A stretch of DNA of 9,489 bases from Alphaproteobacteria bacterium (GTDB lineage Bacteria; Pseudomonadota; Alphaproteobacteria; BOG-932; Roseiterribacteraceae): positions 1-9,489 of the forward strand of contig CAJCJC010000206.1 in the NCBI GenBank assembly GCA_903970575.1, written 5' to 3'. The position numbers and the translations under genes are program-made. Every line of letters starts with the position of its first letter. Position 1 is the stretch's first letter. Shown in pieces: positions 1 to 5,658 of the stretch. Below the pieces are notes generated by a model. That model was given only the letters and a program-made list of their open reading frames with translations, searched no databases and was not told where the DNA came from.

Positions 1-83
1 TTATTTCGGGTTCCTACGCCAACGTCGTCGGTCTGTCGCTGTATGACGTCAAGCAGCTCCTCGTCGGCCTTGGATATCGATGA
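1..83 (+). CDS. maf: Maf-family nucleotide pyrophosphatase, C-terminal end (partial)
   Basis: Only the last 26 codons lie in the window, with the first complete codon at position 3. They read ISGSYANVVGLSLYDVKQLL and then end GLGYR before a TGA at 81-83. The SGSY-NVVGL-L pattern near the C-terminus is typical of Maf/YhdE proteins, which hydrolyse non-canonical or canonical nucleoside triphosphates and are linked to septum inhibition. The stop overlaps the next gene's start in an ATGA (80-83), which suggests translational coupling. The neighbours (RNase E/G-like, yacG, tRNA-Phe) match the maf locus as I know it from Hyphomicrobiales, where infA usually lies just upstream. The assignment rests on a short tail plus context. 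Confidence 0.85.
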   Translation, partial: ISGSYANVVGLSLYDVKQLLVGLGYR

Positions 84-1162
84 GTCGATCGATCGCGATC
101 GTCGAAAGCAACGCGGCGGGGCTTCGCGCCGCGCTCCTACGTGACCGTCGGCTCGAGGCGATCGAGATAGACCGCGCTGACCGTCCCAGCCTCGTCGGCG
201 CCGTGGTCAAGGCCGTGGTGGTGCGAACGCTCCCGCATCTGGGGACAATCGTCAAACTCCCGAACGGCCCCGAGCTATTGCTGAATGGCCGGGGCAGGGG
301 GCATGGCGCCCCCCCGGATGGCGGCGATCTTCTCGTGCAGATTCTGCGCGATCCTGATGGAGAAAAGCTCGGGACCGCGACCGGCGCGACTTCGCTGGCC
401 GGCCGCGCGCTGGTTCATCTGCCGCTTGAATCCGGCGTCACAATCTCTCGCCGGCTCGATCTGGACAACGAACGCCGCGCATCGTTGGAGGCGACGCTCA
501 AAGCACTGCCCGGCGGCTGGATATTACGGCGCGGCGCCGCTGCTCTTGATCCTGAGGATATCACGATAGAAGCCGCCGCCCTCGCGGCGGAGGGCGCGGC
601 GCCCCGCGATGCGCCGGATGCCTTTCGCCGCCTGATGACGGACCATGGCCACGAGCCCCCGGCGCAAATACGCGTCTCCGGACGCGGCGCGCTCAAATCC
701 GTCCAGCATTGGTGCGCTGCCTTCGCGCCCGCCCTGTCGTCGCGCCTCGAAGTGACCGAGCCGTCCTCCAGCCTGTTCGACGCCCATGACCTCGACAACG
801 CCATCGCGGCGCTGGGCGAGCCGCGCGCCCCATTGCCCAACGGCGGCTCGCTGATCATCGAGGCTACCGCCGCCCTGACGGCGATCGACGTCAACGCCGG
901 CGCCGAATCGAACGCCGTTACGACAAATCTCGCCGCCGTCGCCGAAATCGCGCGCCAACTTCGCCTGCGGCATATCGGGGGCCTGATCGTCATCGATTTC
1001 GTTTCCATGGCCCGGCCGCGCGATAATCAGAAGATCGCCGATGCGCTCCGCGCCGCCCTGGCGGACGACCCGGCGCAAACCCATATCCTGCCGATGTCGA
1101 GATTTGGCCTTATCGAAATGACCCGCGAATCCCGCGGCCCCCGCTGGGCGCTTCCCGAATGA
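80..1162 (+). CDS. Compact ribonuclease E/G-family protein
   Basis: A 360-residue member of the RNase E/G family, which cuts single-stranded AU-rich RNA at 5'-monophosphorylated ends (rRNA maturation, mRNA decay). Residues about 38-120 correspond to the S1 RNA-binding insertion. The DNase I-like catalytic part is clear: IIEATAALTAIDVNAG (residues 259-274) and GGLIVIDFVSM (300-310) place the two metal-binding aspartates at D270 and D306, with N272, matching D303, N305 and D346 of E. coli RNase E. The chain stops about 14 residues after SRFGLIEMTR (340-349), just where E. coli RNase E/G continue into the Cys-Pro-x-Cys zinc link, so that link and the small C-terminal domain are absent. It is shorter than RNase G (about 490 residues). 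The start is fixed by the ATGA overlap with maf; its own stop overlaps yacG in the same way. It is probably not the cell's main RNase E. Confidence 0.88.
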   Translation: MSRSIAIVESNAAGLRAALLRDRRLEAIEIDRADRPSLVGAVVKAVVVRTLPHLGTIVKLPNGPELLLNGRGRGHGAPPDGGDLLVQILRDPDGEKLGTATGATSLAGRALVHLPLESGVTISRRLDLDNERRASLEATLKALPGGWILRRGAAALDPEDITIEAAALAAEGAAPRDAPDAFRRLMTDHGHEPPAQIRVSGRGALKSVQHWCAAFAPALSSRLEVTEPSSSLFDAHDLDNAIAALGEPRAPLPNGGSLIIEATAALTAIDVNAGAESNAVTTNLAAVAEIARQLRLRHIGGLIVIDFVSMARPRDNQKIADALRAALADDPAQTHILPMSRFGLIEMTRESRGPRWALPE

Positions 1163-1344
1163 CCGCCCGTAAAACTGGATGCCCCATCTGTGGCCGCCCG
1201 CCCGACCCCAAATTCCGTCCCTTCTGCACAAAGCGCTGCGCCGATGTCGATCTCGGCCGCTGGTTCAACGAACGCTATGTCGTGCCGGAAACCGGCGACC
1301 CGGATGAGGACGATGACGCGCCGGGCGAAACCGACGAGGGATAA
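1159..1344 (+). CDS. yacG: DNA gyrase inhibitor YacG (zinc-binding)
   Basis: A 61-residue protein that fits YacG in length and motif order. A CPICGRP zinc knuckle gives C8 and C11, followed by C23 and C27 in FCTKRC, then DLGRWFNERY (31-40) and an acidic tail. In E. coli YacG binds one zinc and inhibits gyrase by binding GyrB and blocking DNA binding; the tail and the conserved Arg-Trp region contribute. The start codon shares ATGA (1159-1162) with the preceding RNase E/G-like gene, so the three genes maf, RNase and yacG look translationally coupled. No good Shine-Dalgarno sequence is visible ahead of the ATG, in keeping with coupling. The product is cytoplasmic. Confidence 0.95.
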   Translation: MTARKTGCPICGRPPDPKFRPFCTKRCADVDLGRWFNERYVVPETGDPDEDDDAPGETDEG

Positions 1345-1346
1345 GC

Positions 1347-1370
1347 CCAGGAATGGCGTCGCGCCCCTGG
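1347..1370 (+). terminator. Possible stem-loop terminator after yacG
   Basis: Immediately after the yacG stop, CCAGG (1347-1351) pairs with CCTGG (1366-1370), and GGCG (1355-1358) pairs with CGCC (1362-1365) around a TCG loop, leaving a 3-nt bulge. A short T-run (1384-1387) lies 13 nt further on, too far for a classical intrinsic terminator. It may end or attenuate the maf-yacG transcript before the tRNA gene, but the call is weak. Confidence 0.3.
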
Positions 1371-1460
1371 ACACGTGCGCGCCTTTTGCCTATACCGCGA
1401 CCCTTCCGGTGAACGAACAACCGGCGACCGGCTCCCCCGTCGCCCAGTTCCCGGCGGCAT

Positions 1461-1536
1461 GCCCGGGTAGCTCAGTTGGTAGAGCAGGCGACTGAAAATC
1501 GCCGTGTCGGTGGTTCAAATCCGCCCCCGGGCACCA
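1461..1536 (+). tRNA. tRNA-Phe (anticodon GAA)
   Basis: A complete 76-nt tRNA with encoded CCA. The acceptor arms GCCCGGG (1461-1467) and CCCGGGC (1526-1532) pair perfectly, followed by A73 and CCA (1534-1536). The D-arm shows AGCTCAGTTGGTAGAGCA. The anticodon stem GGCGA/TCGCC encloses loop CTGAAAA with anticodon GAA at 1494-1496, which reads UUU/UUC. The T-arm is GGTGG-TTCAAAT-CCGCC. Its place just after yacG is the usual one in Hyphomicrobiales as far as I know. The sequence changes character directly downstream, so the tRNA may mark the edge of an accessory segment. Confidence 0.98.
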
Positions 1537-1571
1537 TCGCTCCTCCTGAAGCCACGGTCTTAAATCGAGAG

Positions 1572-1662
1572 CAATTCCTAATTGAATTTGGTCCCATAGC
1601 GTCGGTGTTCTTTACAACACTTTTAACGCCGCGTGCACCAGACCACATTAACAGTTTGGTCT
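1572..1662 (+). promoter_or_regulatory. Cluster of three short dyads upstream of a sigma-54 promoter
   Basis: Three inverted repeats occur in this AT-richer stretch: CAATT-N3-AATTG (1572-1584), GTGTT-N6-AACAC (1605-1620) and AGACCA-N11-TGGTCT (1640-1662). Taking a start site near 1706, their centres lie about 128, 93 and 55 bp upstream, a range where enhancer-binding activators of RNA polymerase-sigma-54 often bind. The arms are seen directly; the role as activator sites is inference. The third dyad could instead be a weak hairpin in a transcript reading out of the tRNA gene. Confidence 0.35.
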
Positions 1663-1678
1663 TGTTATATATTACACT

Positions 1679-1695
1679 TTGGCACGGATAGTGCA
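1679..1695 (+). promoter_or_regulatory. Sigma-54 (RpoN) -24/-12 promoter
   Basis: TTGGCACGGATAGTGCA matches the RpoN consensus YTGGCACGRNNNTTGCW at every defined position except one (G for T at 1691). The invariant GG (1681-1682) and GC (1693-1694) are separated by exactly 10 bp. Transcription would begin about 12 nt after the GC, near 1705-1706, giving a leader of roughly 40 nt before the PEP-CTERM start at 1747. This also argues that the gene does not start at the upstream ATG at 1633, which would lie ahead of the promoter. Confidence 0.75.
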
Positions 1696-1746
1696 TATAA
1701 CAAAATAGATGCGGGAATCCTCGCAACTGGAACGGTCGAGAATCTC

Positions 1747-2499
1747 ATGCGATATTTCAGTACGCTCCTTGTGATGCTCGTGGTGGTGGCCGCGCTTTCG
1801 GCCGGCCAGGAAGCGCGCGCCGATCTAATCGACGTCCAGTTTTCCGGAGACTTGTCGTTTAACTGTCCCGGCGGCGGCATTTCCTGCACCAATCCGGCGC
1901 AGACGGGCGCGGCTTTTGTCGGGTCGACCGGCGACACATGGAACGATTTCCATGCTGCGTCGGGCAATGCGGCCTTGGTTGATGCGGCTGGATTGTCGTC
2001 GGGCCTGTCGGTCGCCTTCTCCTCGGACGCTGTGTTGTCCGCGTATACGGATGGAACCTACAAGAACAATTTCTCCACCACGCCCTACGCCAATCTTTTC
2101 GGCGGCTATCTATCCACGACCGATACGAACGGGAACGGCATTGTCATTACGTTGAGCGGCCTTTACGCGGGCGAATCCTATAACCTTTATGTCTATAGCG
2201 AGCAGGATGGTCCGAATAACGCCGGCCGTTCCGCAGCCATCACGGCGAACGGCGTTACCCAGATCGACACCCAAACCGGCGCCGGCACATTCGTCTTGGA
2301 CGCCAACTACGTCGAATTGTCCGGAAAAGCGAACGCTGCGGGCGATGTCGTGATCAACGTGGCGACGCTCAGCGGTGAATCGGATATCAACGGATTGCAA
2401 CTGGTGACCGTGCCGGAACCAAGGTCAGCCGCCCTCCTGGCGCTTGGCCTTTGCTGTCTCATGCTTGCACGACGCTATGGCCGACAGGCCGGCTTATAG
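1747..2499 (+). CDS. PEP-CTERM sorting domain-containing secreted protein
   Basis: A 250-residue exported protein. Residues 1-25 form a Sec signal peptide (hydrophobic STLLVMLVVVAALSA, then cleavage site ARA|D). The mature part (26-221) is rich in Gly, Ser, Thr, Asn and Asp and alternates in the manner of a beta-sandwich, ending SDINGLQLVTVPEP. The C-terminus is a full PEP-CTERM signal: VPEP (222-225), hydrophobic AALLALGLCCLMLA, then the basic end RRYGRQ. Exosortase would recognise and cleave this signal at the inner membrane; in other species such proteins accompany exopolysaccharide and floc or biofilm matrix. The central region is not recognised as an enzyme. The start at 1747 is preferred over an in-frame ATG at 1633 because it begins the signal peptide and lies downstream of the sigma-54 promoter. 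The Shine-Dalgarno is weak (GAG at 1739-1741). No exosortase gene is in the window. Confidence 0.85.
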   Translation: MRYFSTLLVMLVVVAALSAGQEARADLIDVQFSGDLSFNCPGGGISCTNPAQTGAAFVGSTGDTWNDFHAASGNAALVDAAGLSSGLSVAFSSDAVLSAYTDGTYKNNFSTTPYANLFGGYLSTTDTNGNGIVITLSGLYAGESYNLYVYSEQDGPNNAGRSAAITANGVTQIDTQTGAGTFVLDANYVELSGKANAAGDVVINVATLSGESDINGLQLVTVPEPRSAALLALGLCCLMLARRYGRQAGL

Positions 2500-2616
2500 G
2501 CGTCGCGACACAAATAAATTCCGTCATTTCAAGAAGCGCGGCGACGGGGCAACCTATTATCCAGGGCGCTGAAGCGTGGATTGCCGCGCGGACCTATCCT
2601 CGGACGCCAGGCATGC

Positions 2617-2808
2617 CTATTCCGCCGCGTCGGCGATTGCGTCGGCGGCGAGCTTGGCGCTGGCGTTCAGCAGTTCAATGCCAACAATGCGGTTATCGGC
2701 GTCAAAATCGATAATAATTCCCGGCGAAATTTCAGTCGACTCCACGGCTAGGCGGTCGGAGAGGTCGACATATAGCGCGTCAATTTGCGGATCATAGCGG
2801 GTTTTCAT
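2617..2808 (-). CDS. DUF2283 domain-containing protein
   Basis: A 63-residue protein beginning MKTRYDPQIDALYVDLSD and continuing VESTEISPGIIIDFDADN then RIVGIELLNAS. The YDPxxDALYVxL start, the xxEISPGIIIDFD strand and the IVGIELLxAS motif define DUF2283, a small mostly beta domain of unknown function. The length is normal for the family. The start shares ATGA (2805-2808) with the stop of the upstream DUF4258 gene, so translation of the two was probably coupled; DUF4258-DUF2283 pairs recur in bacterial genomes as I recall, which suggests a toxin-antitoxin-like or regulatory pair, but no function is established. Here the partner is broken by a nonsense codon, so DUF2283 may be an orphan with reduced expression. 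Confidence 0.85.
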   Translation of the reverse strand: MKTRYDPQIDALYVDLSDRLAVESTEISPGIIIDFDADNRIVGIELLNASAKLAADAIADAAE

Positions 2809-3050
2809 CGTCGGGCGCCTCTACCGAAAAACGCGGTAATCACCAATATATTGGCTTTTCGCCGCCGATAGGCAACGCGCAGCGTCCGGCCGCCGAAAGA
2901 GTCGATGGTGCTATAGGCTCGGATGACGGTCGAATCGTCGGGATCGACGGTCGTCCAATCCGGCGCGAGGATCGTCTGCTCAATTCAAGCGATATCCAAA
3001 GCGCGCTTTAGGATATTTCCCTGGGCGTGAATACTGAGGGTTATCGTCAT
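2805..3050 (-). pseudogene. DUF4258 domain gene broken by an in-frame TGA
   Basis: Reading the minus strand from ATG at 3050 gives MTITLSIHAQGNILKRALDIA, then TGA (2987-2985), then IEQTILAPDWTTVDPDDST, a stretch through RAYSTIDSFGGRTLRVAYRR and RKANILVITAFFGRGARR before the true stop at 2807-2805. The frame is continuous on both sides; only codon 22 is a stop. DUF4258 proteins have HAxxxxxxR near the start, then [WY]-[IV]-E, then PDW and a C-terminal LRVVY..VITAFF-R strand pair. All are present, with the TGA exactly where the Trp of WIE is expected, so a single TGG-to-TGA change explains it. No in-frame ATG, GTG or TTG lies early enough after the stop to rescue the fold. The gene starts at the TGATG junction with the RelE relic and ends in an ATGA overlap with the DUF2283 gene. 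Confidence 0.8.
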
Positions 3051-3112
3051 CACAATTGATTTTTGCGCCGAAAGACCCCGGTTATGTCCGGAAATTCGAG
3101 TTCATAAGTCAT
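3050..3112 (-). pseudogene. Relic of a RelE/StbE-type toxin gene (N-terminal codons only)
   Basis: A 20-codon frame starting at ATG 3112-3110, inside the end of the antitoxin gene, reads MTYELEF and then unrelated PDITGVFRRKNQL before TGA (3052-3050). MTYELEF is the characteristic first strand of RelE/StbE-type toxins, whose genes typically begin by overlapping the last codons of a YefM/Phd antitoxin gene, as this one does (ATGACTTATGA, 3112-3102). After codon seven no RelE sequence remains: the KEW helix and the catalytic C-terminal strands are missing. I read this as a toxin gene deleted almost completely, with its start retained. Its stop overlaps the DUF4258 start as TGATG. The match is short, but position, overlap and sequence agree. 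Confidence 0.6.
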
Positions 3113-3293
3113 CCAGTATGACCTTGATGATAGGCTGGTTCCTCCGCGCATCCGCAATTGCGTTCAATTCAGCATCGTCCAGCAGACTTTGAAGCGCTAC
3201 GGCGCCGCCTTCTCCCGCCGCGACAACGCCCATAGGGTGTTTCTTCAATTCCGAGACGCTGGTTGTCATCTCGGCCAAAATCAAATTCGGCAT
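3102..3293 (-). CDS. Phd/YefM-family antitoxin with an internal in-frame deletion
   Basis: A 63-residue protein: MPNLILAEMTTSVSELKKHP, then MGVVAAGEGGAVA, then LQSLLDDAELNAIADARR and the tail IIKVILDDL. The N-terminus (SVSELKKxPMxVVAAGEG) is the DNA-binding part of Phd/YefM antitoxins and the tail (LDDAELNAIADAR...VILDDL) is the toxin-binding part. Between A33 and L34 the usual stretch of about 20 residues (VLN-N-PAFY-VPA-AYE) is missing without loss of frame; usual length is about 83-85. The deletion removes part of the dimer core, so the product may not fold or bind normally. The start at 3293 is chosen because GGGG lies 7 nt before it; an ATG at 3371 would add 26 residues unlike the family. 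The cognate toxin survives only as a stub overlapping the 3' end. Confidence 0.75.
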   Translation of the reverse strand: MPNLILAEMTTSVSELKKHPMGVVAAGEGGAVALQSLLDDAELNAIADARRNQPIIKVILDDL

Positions 3294-3310
3294 TTTGCGC
3301 CCCCAATGCG

Positions 3311-3334
3311 AGTTATATACATGACCACTAGGTC
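3311..3334 (-). promoter_or_regulatory. Possible promoter/operator of the decayed antitoxin operon
   Basis: Eighteen bases upstream of the antitoxin ATG, a TATATAAC stretch (minus strand, 3318-3311) could serve as a -10 element. It is adjacent to a GACC-N4-GGTC dyad (3323-3334). Phd/YefM antitoxins repress their own operons at small palindromes over the promoter, so this is a reasonable operator candidate. The arms are only 4 bp and no clear -35 is seen, so the call is tentative. Confidence 0.3.
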
Positions 3335-3453
3335 TTAAGGACGCCGCCTTCAATCGGCGCGACCGGCCCACTCGTCCTAATCCCTTCGGAGTGCTATCAA
3401 TCGCGCACGCGCCTATTGGCTGTTACTGAAACCATTCATTCGAGAGAGTTCTC

Positions 3454-3900
3454 ATGGCCGACACCATCATCCTGGAAACCACGCATGGTCCCGTCACCAT
3501 CGCCACGCGGCCCGATCTCGCGCCTGGCCATGTGGCGCGGATCACCGAGCTGGTGCGGCAGGGCTTCTATGACGGCATCGTCTTCCATCGCGTGATCGAC
3601 AATTTCATGGCGCAGACGGGCGACCCCACCGGCACCGGCATGGGCGGGTCGGGCAAGAAGCTGACGGCCGAGTTCTCGCCCGCGAAGCATGTGCGCGGCA
3701 CGGTCTCGATGGCCCGCTCCAGCAATCCCAATTCGGCAGACAGCCAGTTCTTCATCTGCTATGCCGATCTGCCGTTCCTCGATGGGCAATACACCATTTG
3801 GGGTGAGGTGACCGACGGCATGGACGCGGTGGATAAAATCAAAAAGGGCGAGCCCGTCAATAACCCCGACAAGATCGTCTCAGCCAGAATCGCGGAATAG
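3454..3900 (+). CDS. ppiB: Peptidyl-prolyl cis-trans isomerase, cyclophilin type
   Basis: A 148-residue cyclophilin that catalyses cis-trans isomerisation of X-Pro bonds. There is no signal peptide, so it acts in the cytoplasm (PpiB-like). The core motifs are FHRVIDNFMAQTGDPTGTG (residues 44-62), with catalytic R46 and pocket residues F51, M52 and Q54, then RGTVSMAR (81-88), SQFFIC (97-102) and LPFLDGQYTIWG (106-117). The Trp of human cyclophilin A (W121), which matters for cyclosporin binding, is F108 here, and H126 is Y113, as in other bacterial forms. The length is typical of the short alphaproteobacterial enzymes. GAGAG at 3443-3447 is a suitable ribosome-binding site about 6 nt before the ATG. 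The gene is convergent with the formate-THF ligase gene, with only 11 bp between stops and no clear terminator there. Confidence 0.95.
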   Translation: MADTIILETTHGPVTIATRPDLAPGHVARITELVRQGFYDGIVFHRVIDNFMAQTGDPTGTGMGGSGKKLTAEFSPAKHVRGTVSMARSSNPNSADSQFFICYADLPFLDGQYTIWGEVTDGMDAVDKIKKGEPVNNPDKIVSARIAE

Positions 3901-3911
3901 GCTCGAACGGG

Positions 3912-5546
3912 TCAGGTCAGCCCGCTGATCTCGCCCCGATCATCCAAATGAATCCGCTCGGCGGCGGGATGGCGCGGCAATCCCGGCATCGTCATTACGT
4001 CGCCGCACAGCGCCACCACGAAGCCCGCGCCCGCCGAAAGCCTTACGTCGCGCACCGGCAAAACGAAGTCCGTCGGCGCCCCGAGCAACGCCGGATCGGC
4101 CGAAAAACTATATTGCGTCTTCGCCATGCAGACCGGCGCGGCGCCAAATCCCGCCGACTCGAACGCCGCCAAACCGGCCAGCGCCTTGTCGGAGAACGCA
4201 ACATCGCGGGCGCGATAAATTTCCCCGGCGATAACCCTAATCTTATCCGCGAGCGGCAGGTCGTCCGCATAAAGTGGCCGGAACCGCGCCGCGCCGCTTT
4301 CCGCCATGGCTGCCACGTCCTCGGCTAGGGCGATGGCGCCAATCCCGCCATCGGCCCAGTGCCGGCAGATATGAACGTTGACGCCCAGCGCCCGGCACTC
4401 CGCCTCGATCACGTCCATCTCGGCCGCTGTGTCGCCGGTGAAATGATTGATCGCCACCACGACGGGAACGCCGAATTTCAGCATATTCTCGATATGCCGC
4501 CGCAGATTGGGCAGGCCAGCCTTAAGGGCCCGCACATCCTCGCGCCCAAGATCGCCCTTGGCGACACCTCCATGCATCTTCAGCGCGCGGACCGTGGCGA
4601 CGATGACTGCCGCGGCCGGCTCCAGCCCGCCCATCCGGCACTTTATGTCAAAGAACTTCTCCGCCCCCAGATCGGCGCCGAACCCTGCTTCGGTCACCAC
4701 GTAATCCGCGATGCGCAGCGCGGTCTCCGTCGCGACCAGGGAGTTGCAGCCATGCGCGATATTGGCGAAGGGCCCCCCATGCACGATCGCCGGCGTGTGT
4801 TCCAGCGTCTGCACCAGATTGGGCAGCAAGGCATCCTTGAGCAGCGCCGCCATCGCGGGCGCGGCCTTCAGCGATTCGGCCGTGACGATGTCTCCGGTCT
4901 TGTCGCGCCCTATAATAACCCGCCCGAGCCGGCCTTCGAGGTCTTTCAAGGATCGGGCGAGGCAGAAAATCGCCATCGTCTCCGACGCGACGGTAATATC
5001 GAAAGCCTCCTCGCGCGTAGTGCCCTTGTTATCCAGCTTCAGCGTAATTTGGCGAAGCGTCCTGTCATTCATGTCGAGCGAGCGCCGCCAAGCGATCCGC
5101 GACGGGTCGAGCCCAAGCGCGTTGCCCCAATAAATATGATTGTCGATCAGCGCCGAAAGCAGGTCGTTGGCCGAGGTAATCGCGTGAAAATCGCCCGTGA
5201 AGTGCAGGTTGATCTCATTGGCCGGCGCGATCTGAGAGCGCCCGCCGCCCGTCGCCCCACCCTTGATGCCGAAACAGGGGCCCAGCGAGGGTTCGCGCAG
5301 GCAAATTATTGTCTTCTTGCCCATCAGCGTCAGGGCGTCGCCAAGGCCGATCGTGGTGGTCGTCTTCCCTTCGCCCGCAGGCGTCGGGCTGATCGCGGTT
5401 ACGAGGATCAGTTTTCCCGCCTTTTCTTGCGGCAACCGCCCAATGTAATCCGCCGCGAGCTTCGCCTTGTACGGGCCATAATGATAAAGCGCGCCGGCGG
5501 GAATACTGACCCGCGCGGCCACATCGTCGATGGGCAAAAGAGGCAT
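3912..5546 (-). CDS. fhs: Formate--tetrahydrofolate ligase
   Basis: Makes 10-formyl-tetrahydrofolate from formate, ATP and tetrahydrofolate (EC 6.3.4.3), feeding purine, fMet and serine-cycle C1 flux; methylotrophs call it FtfL. With the start at 5546 it has 544 residues against a usual 555-560. Hallmarks: P-loop TPAGEGKTT (55-63), [18 protein letters not shown] (85-102), [10 protein letters not shown] (115-124), [39 protein letters not shown] and near the end [20 protein letters not shown]. The start is uncertain. ATG 5546 has GGAGAG 9 nt upstream and is chosen. A GTG at 5573 adds MAFPGERAF with no ribosome-binding site. An out-of-frame ATG at 5592 begins MASD, resembling the usual N-terminus, which hints at a small frameshift. 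The gene is cytoplasmic and monocistronic as far as can be seen, convergent with ppiB. Confidence 0.95.
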   Translation of the reverse strand: MPLLPIDDVAARVSIPAGALYHYGPYKAKLAADYIGRLPQEKAGKLILVTAISPTPAGEGKTTTTIGLGDALTLMGKKTIICLREPSLGPCFGIKGGATGGGRSQIAPANEINLHFTGDFHAITSANDLLSALIDNHIYWGNALGLDPSRIAWRRSLDMNDRTLRQITLKLDNKGTTREEAFDITVASETMAIFCLARSLKDLEGRLGRVIIGRDKTGDIVTAESLKAAPAMAALLKDALLPNLVQTLEHTPAIVHGGPFANIAHGCNSLVATETALRIADYVVTEAGFGADLGAEKFFDIKCRMGGLEPAAAVIVATVRALKMHGGVAKGDLGREDVRALKAGLPNLRRHIENMLKFGVPVVVAINHFTGDTAAEMDVIEAECRALGVNVHICRHWADGGIGAIALAEDVAAMAESGAARFRPLYADDLPLADKIRVIAGEIYRARDVAFSDKALAGLAAFESAGFGAAPVCMAKTQYSFSADPALLGAPTDFVLPVRDVRLSAGAGFVVALCGDVMTMPGLPRHPAAERIHLDDRGEISGLT

Positions 5547-5658
5547 AAACGCTCGCTCTCCGGGAAACGCCACGATGGCGATCTGACGCCATTACAGGCC
5601 GGTTTGGAGAGAGGCAAGGGGAGGGAGCGTTATCCGATCGACCGGACCGTGGCGGGCG

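Noticed and set aside
415..1231. Two long minus-strand open frames opposite the RNase E/G-like and yacG genes
   Set aside because: The plus-strand genes carry conserved catalytic and zinc motifs; the minus frames have none and are explained by GC-rich codon use.
1649..1678. Sigma-70-like promoter built from TTAACA and TATATATT
   Set aside because: TTAACA is a fair -35, but at 16-18 bp spacing the -10 hexamers match poorly, and the good TATATT lies only 14 bp away. The adjacent sigma-54 element is a far better match.
1633..1746. Longer N-terminus for the PEP-CTERM protein from ATG 1633
   Set aside because: It would put 38 non-signal residues before a normal signal peptide and lies upstream of the predicted sigma-54 transcription start.
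2609..2618. AGGCATGCCT perfect 10-bp palindrome at the end of the DUF2283 gene
   Set aside because: Short, overlaps the stop codon, without a T-run or a second copy; chance occurrence is likely.
2985..2987. TGA in the DUF4258 gene as a selenocysteine codon
   Set aside because: The family has Trp/Tyr at this position, no selenocysteine precedent is known to me, and no bacterial SECIS-like hairpin was recognised just after the codon.
3908..3924. CGGG-N9-CCCG between ppiB and fhs as a bidirectional terminator
   Set aside because: The stem is only 4 bp, overlaps the fhs 3' end and has no T-run on either side.
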